A stretch of DNA of 64,000 nt from Hermatobates lingyangjiaoensis (GCA_026182355.1 JAPFBL010000223.1:966501-1030500), one strand, 5' to 3'; shown: positions 54,041 to 63,369, numbered from the stretch's first letter. The notes: a model not told the origin generated them from the sequence alone. Program-made: numbers and translations.

Positions 54041-54218
54041 AAGTATATATATATATATATATTTGACTGTCGTCCCACCGTCAATTTACTTCTTCTCCTG
54101 AGGACGACCGCCTTTACGGTCGAAATATTGAAAAGTGAGTCTTTGTTGTGTTTCAGTTTATGTGTCACTGCTTATTTTAATTGTTATTTGTCCTGCCGGA
54201 CCGTTTTTCGTTTATCAT

Positions 54219-54256
<38 letters not shown>

Positions 54257-54260
54257 ATAA
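54041..54260 (+). repeat. PLE tail, family G, between (TA)n tracts
   Basis: Single plus-strand copy from about 54062 to TTTATCATGGTATATATA, with (TA)n at 54041-54061 and 54222-54253. Confidence 0.8.
54092..54135 (+). ncRNA. Hammerhead ribozyme motif, family G
   Basis: Stem I CTTCTC with GAAAAG (five of six pairs), CTGAGGA at 54098-54104, C, stem II GACCG/CGGTC, GAAA, ATAT, T. The best-paired motif of the window. Confidence 0.85.
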
Positions 54261-54393
54261 TACAAGCGCATGAGAAGAGAGCCAGTGCTGCGATGAGATG
54301 ATGATGATGATGCGCTTGTATTATCGCAGATATTGTTTTCTATTTCACCAAAGGTGATGATGTATAATGACGTTCCTAATTTGTATATCATTT

Positions 54394-54440
<47 letters not shown>
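54261..54440. repeat. TA tracts with a small inverted repeat
   Basis: GCGATAATACAAGCGCA at 54254 and TGCGCTTGTATTATCGC at 54312 are complementary, separated by an ATGATG run. TA tract at 54395-54444. Confidence 0.7.
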
Positions 54441-54447
<7 letters not shown>

Positions 54448-54558
54448 ATGATCAAACCACATATGAAATGGGAAAAAAAGGCGAAGATTTTTCCCATTCA
54501 TATTGTAGTTTGATCATTGATTGTTATTTCACGTGTTTATATGAAATCTTGTATACAT
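54441..54558. repeat. PLE tail hairpin, family B, hammerhead deleted
   Basis: GATCAAACCACATATGAAAT and its complement with only AGGCGAAGATTTTT between. Confidence 0.7.
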
Positions 54559-54870
54559 ATATGTATATATACTTTTTCAATGAAAATACGATCCGAAAAG
54601 GACAAATACAGTTCAATGTACATAAAGAAACATAGAGAAATTAAAAACACACACTTACAGTCTCTAATTTTTGGTTGAACCCTCTTCAGGTGAGATAAGA
54701 GAGGGAAACCGTTGTTTCCTAAGTGCGTTTGGTGTCCCTATCTCTTCTCACCTGATGACGGTTAAACCCTCCTGATGGGGGCACCAACACCACTTGCGAA
54801 GCGACGGTTGGAGGCCATCAGTGTTGTCGTATTGCGTGCCTGGTTGAAGAGAAGTAAGAAAAATAAACTA
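54559..54870. repeat. PLE tail hairpin, E-related
   Basis: Minus motif at 54661-54690: CTGAAGA, GGTT/AACC, then AAAA in place of GAAA. The plus arm has CTGATGA near 54751 followed by GGTTAAACC, but no GAAA. Confidence 0.6.
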
Positions 54871-55017
54871 AGGAAGTGAAGAACTGAAGAATAAAATAAT
54901 TAATATGGCACAGTGAAAATAAATTATAAGGGAATGAGGAAGTATAAATAGTACTAGATATAAAAATAAATTATACGTTAAAATTAATAAAAACTTAACT
55001 AGTACAAATAACAAAAT

Positions 55018-55285
55018 AAAACCTTAAGTTAAAAATACTTATAAAGATAGCCAGAACACAATAAATTTGTTATATTTTATTATAGTTATTTCATTTATTA
55101 TATGTATATATATATTCGGCAATCAAATGTTATAGACACTATCTACAACATGAGTCTTTTTTTTTGCGGAAAATATTAACCTAATATATGAAAGTTGTGG
55201 ACTGTACCGTCTACACAAACTTTGGACATCATCGAAAAAACGTCATAAAACAACTTTGAGGACCTCAAAATATAAGCATTATATT
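55018..55285 (-). repeat. Long inverted repeat, right arm
   Basis: Complement of 53030-53300. The 1.7 kb between the arms holds the MITE-like repeat and several PLE tails. Confidence 0.85.
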
Positions 55286-55601
55286 TGCTTATTTGAAATA
55301 TAATGCAAACTACTCTTTCAGTTTCTAACTGATTTGTGGATACATGTTTAACTACTTATAGTGCGCATGCTTTTAAAACTGGATTACTGAAGACTAGGGG
55401 CTCAACATTTCATTAGGCTGGTGAACAAACTGGTTCATACGAGGGTCGTCCAGAAAATAAGTTCCGTTTTGGTCTGTAGGGCGGTAGGAGTGGTTTTTGC
55501 CAAATCCGGCAACACCGCTCGAAAGAGGAGAGGTGGGGGAATAGAATGAGGGGTGGGGGACCTCAGTCGGTCAATTACCAACGTCGTGGCAGGTAGTTGA
55601 A

Positions 55602-56033
55602 ATGGAGCCCTCCATGTCACGTCCCGCCACCTCGATCCCCGTTCCCTCTCGAGTTGTTTTGCGCGGAGTGATTCAATTTCTTTATGCACAGGGTTTCAAA
55701 TCAGTTCAAATTCACGAACAGCTCATTTCTGTTTATGGAGAAGGTGTAATGAGTGAATCAATGGTGAGGAGATGGGTACGTGAATTTAAGGCGGGAAGAC
55801 ATTCACTTGAGGATGAAAGTGGGAGAGGCAGACCCTCAGTTGTGACGGACGAAATTGTCGCAGAAATCGACAATACAATTCGCAAAGATCGTCGTTCAAC
55901 CCTGGATGAACTCCACCTGAGTTTCCCAGACATCTCACGATCCCTCATCCATGAGATCGCCTCGGAAAAACTTGACTTTCGGAAAGTTTCCGCCCGGTGG
56001 GTCCCTAGAGAGCTGAAAGTCTTCCCGCCTTAA
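55602..56033 (+). pseudogene. Mariner transposase N-terminus
   Basis: Reads MEPSMSRPATSIPVPSRVVL, then a helix-turn-helix region (FLYAQGFKSVQIHEQLISVY, VRRWVREFKAGR), a DESGRGRPSVVTDE linker that matches the mariner GRP motif, and a second HTH (IRKDRRSTLDELHL, SRSLIHEIASEKL). After about residue 138 the frame crosses into the inverted copy. The DD34D catalytic domain is absent. It could at most encode a DNA-binding fragment. Confidence 0.85.
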
Positions 56034-56217
56034 ATTCACGTACCCATCTCCTCACCATTGATTCACTCATTACACCTTCTCCATAAACAGAAATGAGCTG
56101 TTCGTGAATTTGAACTGATTTGAAACCCTGTGCATAAAGAAATTGAATCACTCTGCGCAAAACAACTCGAGAGGGAACGGGGATCGAGGTGGCGGGACGT
56201 GACATGGAGGGCTCCAT
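56005..56217 (-). pseudogene. Mariner transposase N-terminus, inverted short copy
   Basis: About 67 residues of the same protein, from MEPSMSRPAT to FKAGR, then foreign sequence. One difference (VLRR for VLRG) from the left copy. Confidence 0.8.
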
Positions 56218-56381
56218 TTCAACTACCTGCCCTGACGTTGGTAATTGACCGACTGAGGTCCCCCACCTCTCATTCTATTCCCCCACCTCTCCTCATTCGA
56301 GCGGTGTTGCCGGATTTGGCAAAAACTACTCCTACCGCCCTACAGACCAAAACGGAACTTATTTTCTGGACGACCCTCGTA

Positions 56382-56600
56382 GTTAGCAGTAAACAGTAAG
56401 TCTGGCTTATTAAGTGGGTCTTACTGAGAGTTTGGCATTTAGCCTAGGATTAGTGTGCGTCCTAAAAGAATTAGTTTAGTTCTTGATTTGACCCTCTGAT
56501 GAGTAGTTAAACTTATTATAGGAGTATAGTCGACCATTCCGTTCAAAACTGTAAATATAAGTTAATTTAGTTTTAATATATTATTATGTGATATATACCA
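56382..56600. other. Spacer
   Basis: Nothing recognised. Confidence 0.4.
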
Positions 56601-56613
56601 TATATATATAATA

Positions 56614-56884
56614 TATATATATATATTAGTATATTTAGGAAGTAGTCCTTCATTTATACAGGTTTGATTAAATAACGCCATATTTACGGTTGACTAGTTT
56701 CCTTGTGTATTTCTCAAGGGATCTGAATAATCTTCTTGTACAAACATCTAAATTGAATAGAACCATTTCCAATGGTTCCATTGTCTTTAAATCTTGCATT
56801 TCCACTAATTTTACTATTGTCACAACAGTCACAACTAGTACTATTACTATTACTACTACTACTATTATCACTACTATCGACATG
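56614..56884 (-). pseudogene. PLE ORF N-terminal fragment, minus arm
   Basis: Minus strand from the ATG at 56883-56881: a simple-sequence start (MSIVVIIVVV), then LFRSLEKYTRKLVNRKYGV. Across a one-base frameshift it continues FNQTCINEGLLPKYTNIYIY into TA repeats. Confidence 0.65.
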
Positions 56885-56916
56885 TTTCGACTGCTCGTCA
56901 GTCATCTTCTGGATAA
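56876..56916 (-). ncRNA. Hammerhead motif, family D-like, U4 changed
   Basis: First box CAGAAGA, T, stem II GACTG/CAGTC, GAAA, ACATGT, C. Stem I TATC/GATA four pairs. Confidence 0.6.
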
Positions 56917-57099
56917 TGAGGTTCTTTGCTGAGTTGTTGGTATTTACTGCTGGCCACCAGATAACAGTACCTGCATAACCATGCCCTCTCCATCCCTACA
57001 ACCAGCCAATCAGAAACTGATTACCGAAACCCACCATTAGACCACTCGTAGCTGATCAACAACTGCAGTAAATACCAACAACTCAGCAAAGAACCTCAT

Positions 57100-57140
57100 T
57101 ATCCAGAAGATGACTGACGAGCAGTCGAAACATGTCGATA
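57100..57140 (+). ncRNA. Hammerhead motif, family D-like, U4 changed
   Basis: Mirror copy with the same CAGAAGA box at 57104-57110. All stems pair well. Confidence 0.6.
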
Positions 57141-57360
57141 GTAGTGATAATAGTAGTAGTAGTAGTAGTAATAGTACTAGTTGTGACTGTTGTGACCATA
57201 GTAAAATTAGTGGAAATGCAAGATTTAAAGACAATGGAACCATTGGAAATGGTTCTATTCAATTTAGATGTTTGTACAAGAAGATTATTCAGATCCCTTG
57301 AGAAATACACAAGGAAACTAGTCAACCGTAAATATGGCGTATTATTTAATCAAACCTGTA
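57132..57360 (+). pseudogene. PLE ORF N-terminal fragment, plus arm
   Basis: MSIVVIIVVV start coded by GTA/GTG simple repeats, then LFRSLEKYTRKLVNRKYGVL and FNQTCIYIY. The V/I run comes from a TAG-type trinucleotide expansion just after the start codon. Confidence 0.6.
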
Positions 57361-57361
57361 T

Positions 57362-57560
57362 ATATATATACAAACACTTTTTCTTTTTCTCGGAGTTTGG
57401 TCAGGGTAAATATATGGAATTACCTTTTTGCCAACGTTTCATCTTTATTTCGAATAAAGACGAAACGTTGGCAAAAAGTTGATTCCATATATTTACCCTG
57501 ACCAAACTCCGAGAAAAAGAAAAAGTGTTTGTGAATATTTTGTGGTCAAGAAAACAATAC

Positions 57561-57575
<15 letters not shown>
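57362..57575. repeat. Hairpin repeat, PLE-tail-like, family I
   Basis: Perfect inverted repeat centred near 57452 (ATCTTTATTTCGAATAAAGA). Arms have GACGAAACGTTGG, the 3' half of a hammerhead layout (GAAA, ACGT, T), but the first box is at the truncated centre. Right arm longer (GTCAAGAAAACAATACGG), both ends at TA. Confidence 0.65.
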
Positions 57576-57594
<19 letters not shown>

Positions 57595-58385
57595 ATAATT
57601 AATATAATAATATCACATCATATATTATATATATTCATATAATTAATTAATGAATTATATAGGAATATTCATTAATTAATTATATTAAAATATATTAATT
57701 ATTAAATAATTTGATTGATTCTCCTTATCTCATCTCTCAATTAGTACAATTACATGTCCCAAAATATGTTTTAAAAATCCCAAAAATATGTTATGTACGG
57801 AATCAAAAAAATAACTATTTGCTGAATTCCCTGATGTCTCGAATGATGATTAAGTACAGCCATCTGGATAGCGACGTAGACTTTATTATTTGTGATTTCT
57901 ATTTGCTGAATTTCCTGATGTCTTGAATGATGATTAAGTGCAGCAATCTTGATAGCGATGTAGACTTTATTAATTGTGATTTCAACAAAAAAAATAATTA
58001 AACTTTTATTATAAGTCTCTACGATTATCCGTGTTGCTTTTAATAATTTTATTGTAATACGTTTAACATCTTATTTTCTGCTTTAGTTTATATTAATTAA
58101 TGCTTTAATATTTTATCGTGTAAATATTACCTTATAAAAGAACTTTTGCTTGTATATAAATAAACATGTCAATAGTAAACCAAAATATAGAGTGGCTTAT
58201 ACTCAACCTGATTGTAAATTATCACGTTTACAAAAATAATTAAAAATAAATTTTAATGAATTAATTTATTTTACTTTGACAATTAGATGGTGCTTAAGGA
58301 AACTTATTCAATAATAATTATTATAGTTCCATATAATGCTAGATATTTTAATCAAATTTCTCTTTTTGAATTTTGAAATAATTAA
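57576..58385. repeat. TA-rich region with an 84-bp direct duplication
   Basis: TTGCTGAATTCCCTGATGTC.. and TTGCTGAATTTCCTGATGTC.. at about 57818 and 57902, about 84 bp apart. The remainder is AT-rich. Confidence 0.7.
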
Positions 58386-58630
58386 TAATGGGAAAAGTAT
58401 TAAGTCTCCACATAAAAAAAAAAAGGTTTGATTATAAGAAACAAAACAAATTTCGAACACTTGATATTCTTCTTCAGGTTACATCTGCTCTACTGGGGTG
58501 GTTATTCGGTGGGTGTGACCCAGGAGATGCAACCTGGAGAACAATATCAATTGTTCGAAACGCGTTGTTTAGTTTCTTATAATAAACTTTTTTTTGAGAC
58601 TTAATACTTTCCCTAATATGAGTAGATAAC
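58386..58630. repeat. PLE tail hairpin, family A
   Basis: Arms AGTATTAAGTCTCCACATAA and its complement. The minus motif at 58446-58484 has intact CTGAAGA and GAAA but a poor stem II. The plus motif at 58534 reads CTGGAGA (A6 changed). Confidence 0.7.
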
Positions 58631-58872
58631 ACACTATAACAGATTGCATATGTAATGAATGTAATAACTAAGATTTATCTTACACGATTAATTGTTGAAA
58701 ATGCTATCATTGTTTGTTGGATTAATTCATCCAATTGCTCCAATTATACTTCTCCAATTATAATATATAATATTATAATAATTTATAATAATTATAATAT
58801 TATAATTATTATAATAATTGCTCCACTGCATTATAATAATTGCTCCAATTATATATCTTAAAATTGCAATTA
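58631..58872. repeat. AT-rich palindromic simple sequence
   Basis: TTATAATAATTTATAATAAT-type repeats at 58765-58860 with CCAATTAT and CTCCAATTAT recurring. Confidence 0.6.
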
Positions 58873-59062
58873 CGAGGTGTGTAAATAAAGTAGTGAGACT
58901 GGCAACGTCGCTTTCGATCTGGCAACGCTGGAGACGCGTGGCCTTAAGTAGCGTCAGGTGCACGTGTGATGCGCCTCCAGTATGAATCTGAACTCGCCAC
59001 AGTCATTTGTTTGTCCGTAGCGTTGGTGTTCGTGAAATGGTTTTTTCTTGAGCGTTTTAAAA

Positions 59063-59545
59063 ATGAGTGACCTCAAAGTTGAGCAGCGGTGTGCAATCAA
59101 ATTTTGCTTCAGACTTGGACATAATGCAACCGAAACTTTTGAAAAACTTCAGGAGGCCTATGGAGAACGTGTTTTATCAAGGGCACAGGTTTTTCGGTGG
59201 TTTAAGGAATTTTCAGAAGGAAGAGAGTCGATTGAAGATGAACCACGAAGCGGAAGGCCTTCAAGTGCAAACACCGATGAAAATGTCAACAGAGTACGGA
59301 ACCTTGTGCGTTCAGATCGACGCTTGACAGTCAGAATTATCGGGGAACAGTTGAATTTGAATCACACCTCCGTTCATCACATTTTGACCAATGAATTGGA
59401 GATGAGAAAAATTTGTGCGAAAATGGTTCCGAAAAACCTTTCCCAAGACCAAAAAGATCTCAGAAAGGGAAGGAGTCTTGACTTTTTGGGTTCAATTGAA
59501 AATGATCCCCGTTTTCTTGTGACTTTTTCCTCTTCCCGAGATTGA
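59063..59545 (+). pseudogene. Mariner transposase, catalytic core deleted
   Basis: ATG at 59063. N-terminal HTH region (KVEQRCAIKFCFRLGHNATE, FRWFKEFSEGRESIEDEPRS, GRPSS), a second HTH (VRSDRRLTVRIIGEQL, HTSVHHILTNELEMRKICAK) and the conserved WVPK-like MVPKNLSQDQ. After DFLGSIENDPRFL, where the catalytic domain should begin, the sequence jumps to the C-terminus. The first and second catalytic aspartates and the DLAP block are gone. Confidence 0.9.
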
Positions 59546-59727
59546 AAAATCACCTCAAGGGAACTCATTTCGGGACACTACAAAACATACAAACTGCTGT
59601 AACCGACCAGCTGAAGGCCATTCCAGAATCCGAGTTCCAGCAATGCTACAATGATTGGAAGGACCGTCTCCAGCGCTGTGTGGCTTCCGAAGGGAACTAT
59701 TTTGAAGGTGACAATATCACATTGTAA
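59518..59727 (+). pseudogene. Mariner transposase C-terminus
   Basis: In another frame than the N-terminal part: FFLFPRLKNHLKGTHFGTLQ, then CYNDWKDRLQRCVASEGNYF and the TAA at 59725-59727. It continues the same protein after the deletion. The junction is near 59519 and shifts the frame. Confidence 0.85.
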
Positions 59728-59786
59728 TTATATTTGAATAGAAAATTTAAAAAAAATCAGTCTCACTACTTTATTTACGCACCTTG

Positions 59787-60199
59787 AATAATAATGTTTT
59801 TTTTCTATAAAATTATTGTCATAATAGATAAGAGTGCAGTTTTATAATGTGTATTCTAATGTTAAATGCACATGTGTGTTCAATATACATAATAGACATG
59901 ATACAACATATATACAGCAAACATATTCATGATGTAGCATGCAATATACTATATGGAGCATGTTATTAAAAAAAAAGAGAGTGCAATTTTTGTCATGTTT
60001 TTAAGTTATTCAGTTTATTCGAGATATTTTTCTAGTAATTTTTTTAATCATATGCAAAACGGTGCTGCTCCTATTTTACTTAAGAACGTTTAAGATTTTG
60101 CTATTAAATTTAATAAAGTTATCGACAACTCTAGGGACAAGAATCATTTTAGTGTTACTGTATAATCTTAAATGGTCCATAGATTTTATATATATATAT
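59787..60199. other. AT-rich spacer
   Basis: Nothing recognised. Confidence 0.4.
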
Positions 60200-60500
60200 A
60201 TAAAATAAATTCAAAACGAAGGAAACACACAGAAAGACACAGACATAACTCATATCGATGTTTCAACCATCGTCGTCATCAGGAGGTGTGAAGAGCGAAG
60301 AGTCCCGCAGGAAGGCAGGGCAGTGAGTCACTGACCTGCGGGACTCTTCGCTCTTCACACCTCCTGATGACGACGAAAATAGAAATAATATTGATGTGAG
60401 TTATGTCTGTGTCTTTCTGTGTGTTTCCTTCGTTTTGAATTTATTTTATTTAAAAAAGTCCACTGGACCGTTTCTTTTAATTGTATATATATATAATATA
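60200..60500. repeat. PLE tail hairpin, family C variant
   Basis: Arms TTCAAAACGAAGGAAACACA and its complement, centre near 60325 with GGGACTCTTCGCTCTTCACA. Right outer arm complete (CCACTGGACCGTTTCTTTTA), left truncated. TA tracts at both ends. Confidence 0.85.
60251..60294 (-). ncRNA. Hammerhead-like motif, family C variant
   Basis: Minus strand: CTGATGA, C, GAC/GTT stem with a G-U pair, GAAA, CATCGATATG. Stem III is altered. The plus arm at 60364 has a deletion in stem II. Confidence 0.5.
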
Positions 60501-60800
60501 TATATATTGTTCAATGTACATAAAGAAACATAGAGAAATTAAAAACACAACTTACAGTCTCTAATTAATGACTATTAATTTCGTCATTAAAGAATTTCGT
60601 CATAATTTCGAATTAAAGAAATTCGTCATTGAATTCAGAGTAGTGAACTCAAAGCTCGCCTGCCTCCTTCCCTTCTCAATGCCACACCAGATGTCTTATA
60701 TCACTTATTTTGGAGGGAGTGAGACTACGATGGAGACCACTTGTTTTAAGCTGGAAGATCTTAGTCAGATTTCAAAATTTCTTACTGTGGTTTAAACGAT
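60501..60800 (+). repeat. E tail scrap and decayed family B tail
   Basis: 60505-60565 matches the 54600 tail (GTACATAAAGAAACATAGAG). 60650-60800 matches the family B pLTR (CTTCCCTTCTCAATGCCACA, GGAAGATCTTAGTCAG), with the hammerhead lost. Confidence 0.55.
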
Positions 60801-61560
60801 TTTTATTTTACGTATTTACTGTGAATTGTTGCTAAAGATATATATATGTTTGTACATAAATATATATTATTTGCTATCTTATATACATGTATTAAATTAT
60901 TTAATAAGCATTGAAGTATGTATAAATTAAATTATTAGATGTATTGCTGACTTAGGAAGAAAGAACTATAAAATACGAGTGAATATTTAATCAATTCTGC
61001 ATTGCAAGAAACACTCACAATTGAGTTGTAAACATCACTTACTAATATTATTAAATATATAGTATCTTACCTCAACGAGGTAGGTAAAGAAGTTTAATGA
61101 TTCCTGTCTCTAGGTATCCAAGTATTTATGGTTGAATGAAAAGTTAAATTGTCCATGGGAATTTCTTGACATTTTATAGCAGACATCATTGATCTCTCGT
61201 AACATTTGATAGAACCAGTCATGAAAAATATTGGTTTATAATATTGTGTCAAATTTGTTTGTTTTATTTATTTGAATGTGTACTCTTGGGTTCTGTGGCG
61301 CATCATTTGAAAAATACTGCACTTACAGCAAGATAGAGTTTATATACTACGTATGTTTATTACATTAACTACAGCATTATTCTTATCAAAACATAAAGTT
61401 AAAAAGAAGAGTAGAAATAATTTTTTTTTTAAAATACAGTGATATCCTTCCAACCAAACACAAGTAAGTGTTGACGATTACCTAATAACCAAGTGTCAAA
61501 TATTACGGTAGTCTATAAAATTTTAGAGTTAGCTATTGTATTTTCCGATTATTACATTTA
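60801..61560. other. AT-rich spacer
   Basis: Nothing recognised. Confidence 0.4.
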
Positions 61561-61660
61561 AAGTTTATTAAAATTAATTAAGAATATCTAGTTTACGAAA
61601 GAATTAATTTTAAAGATTATTAAAACTAATTAAGAATGTCTAGTTTACGAAAGAATTAAG
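61561..61660 (+). repeat. Direct duplication, about 54 bp
   Basis: AATTAAGAATATCTAGTTTACGAAAGAATTAA-type sequence (short excerpts TCTAGTTTACGAAAGAATTA) occurs twice. Confidence 0.75.
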
Positions 61661-61877
61661 TTATTCATAAGAAAATAAGTGCTATCTATTTTTAATGGTA
61701 GTTTATATTTTGCTTACTTATGGTTTTGATGTATACAAACACTGTTTTGTAGCAAAGTACGTGGCAGCAATTCAATTTTATTATTAAGCTGTGATTCCTA
61801 TGTTTTACATTAATGTAATTATTCAAATACTGAGGTAAAATGGATAAACAAACAAAAGTCTCCACACAAATGAAGTT

Positions 61878-61919
61878 TTATTCAACGCGTTTCGAACACT
61901 TTGTGTTCATCATCAGGAA
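61878..61919 (-). ncRNA. Hammerhead ribozyme motif, family A
   Basis: Minus strand: stem I TTC/GAA, CTGATGA, T, stem II GAACAC/GTGTTC, GAAA, ACGCGT, T. Complete. Confidence 0.8.
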
Positions 61920-62019
61920 GACACCAAGGATGTGGTGCTGACGGGTTGGTCCAGAGAAAAAACTTGGACCAACAAGTTTTTTTCACTGGACCAACCCGTC
62001 AGCACCACATCCTTGGTGT

Positions 62020-62064
62020 CTTCCTGATGATGAACACAAAGTGTTCGAAACGCGTTAAATAAAA
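62020..62064 (+). ncRNA. Hammerhead ribozyme motif, family A, one base lost
   Basis: Same as the minus arm but the G after the cleavage T is missing (ACGCGTTAAAT), which removes the first stem I pair. Confidence 0.65.
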
Positions 62065-62130
62065 CTTCATTTGTATGGAGACTTTTGTTTGTTTATCCAT
62101 TTTACCTCAGAATGAGTAAATACCACACTA

Positions 62131-63369
62131 TTACGGATTGCACAACTAATGGTTCTTCAAATAGTAAGAAGTTTGGTTTTCCTTTTGTCAAACTGAAACT
62201 ACATGTTACATTTTTTTACACATTGCTAACATAAAAAGCGCTTTTTCGTTTTTCTTCAAAAATGAAAACGAAGTATGTAATACTATAGAACGGATGTAAT
62301 AGTGTAATTTCAATTTTATAAGTTATAGCTCCATTAAACAGGCAGTTTAAACAATTTAAAAGAACTTTATTTAAGTATAAAATTACCGACTAATTATAAA
62401 TGTTAAAATTGTTTGATTTTGTTTTAATTATTTTTAAAATCTTATGATTAATTGTAAATATGTAATTTCAACTGTAAATCAAGGTAAATAATCAAGGAAC
62501 AGAGTCCTTAAAGATCAGTTTCATCAATAAAATTCATTTATTCTCGATTGCTGTAAATTTTGAACTCTGAAAATTATGGACAAAAGTGAAGTCCACTTGT
62601 CCATATCAACTAGTGGACAAGTAATTAGAGTTACTTGTGTGTGGTTGAGAGAGTGCCACTCTATTTCAAAAGTTATTTTATTTATTTTTTTATGTTTTAT
62701 TGAAGAATAATGACGTAATTAATGCATTAGAAGGATAGGTTTAATAGTTTTATTATGGTATAAAACAATATAGATATGATATTGCTCGTACGAGGATTGT
62801 ATATGTCACATATAAATGTAGAATATGAAGGCTGTTTAATTCAGACAAACGACTAGGTTTAAATCAAAGCGAAGGCTCCTCCATAATCCCGGGCTTGGGG
62901 TGTTGTTTCACTAGATGAAGTCCCAGCTGAGGCGGTTAGTGGCCTCGTTAGAAATAGGTCGTTACAATTAGGGCCAACTACAAAGATGATTGTTCATCTC
63001 TACACAACCTTGCGCAAGTTTCCATGCTCTAACTCAAATCCCAAACAACTTTAAAACGCAATTTGTCTTCCTTGTGTATATACTTGTACTAGTTTACCCT
63101 CATATTAAATGATTTTAATCCATTACTTGTGCAATCATTATAGTGTAGAATCAACTCATAATGGAGTAATTTCAAATGTTTGTTATTTATAAATTGGTTC
63201 ATGTTTCAGTCTGTTGTCATGTTTTATTAAGGTTCACGATTAATTAAATCATTTTTCATACTAATTCCTTTGCTAAAAACCTCAATAGTGCAATTCAACA
63301 TTCATATATTGTATTAAATTTCAAATAATTTACTCGGATGCTCTTAAAGCTCACATATATGTTTATATT
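62131..63369. other. AT-rich spacer with a GC-richer patch at 62870-63030
   Basis: The patch (CCCGGGCTTGGGGTGTTGTT, AGCTGAGGCGGTTAGTGGCC) shows no motif I recognise. Confidence 0.35.

Larger units (their letters stand above)
55440..56379. mobile_element. Fold-back mariner element with TA target duplication
   Basis: Both ends are the same mariner 5' terminus: CGAGGGTCGTCCAGAAAATA on the left, its complement on the right. TA dinucleotides lie directly outside (55438-55439 and 56380-56381). The left part keeps about 577 bp. The right part is an inverted copy of the first about 362 bp. The 3' half of the element is missing. Confidence 0.9.
56601..57360. repeat. PLE palindrome, family D-like
   Basis: Arms about 56614-56978 (minus) and 57046-57360 (plus) around a 70-bp centre. 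Each arm has the hammerhead-like motif and the first about 70 codons of the PLE ORF. The left arm runs to PKYTNIYIYI and (TA)n. The right arm stops at NQTCIYIY and (TA)n. Confidence 0.85.
58873..59786 (+). mobile_element. Mariner element with internal deletion
   Basis: Terminal inverted repeats of about 28 bp (CGAGGTGTGTAAATAAAGTA left, complement of CAAGGTGCGTAAATAAAGTA right, two mismatches). Left flank TA at 58871-58872. The right flank is AATA, so the duplication is not clean. Length about 0.9 kb against about 1.3 kb for complete mariners. Confidence 0.85.
61831..62130. repeat. PLE tail hairpin, family A, near-perfect
   Basis: Arms of about 135 bp centred near 61981 (AACTTGGACCAACAAGTTTT). 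The outer ends read TGAGGTAAAATGGATAAACA and its complement. Unlike most hairpins here it is not in (TA)n. Confidence 0.9.
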
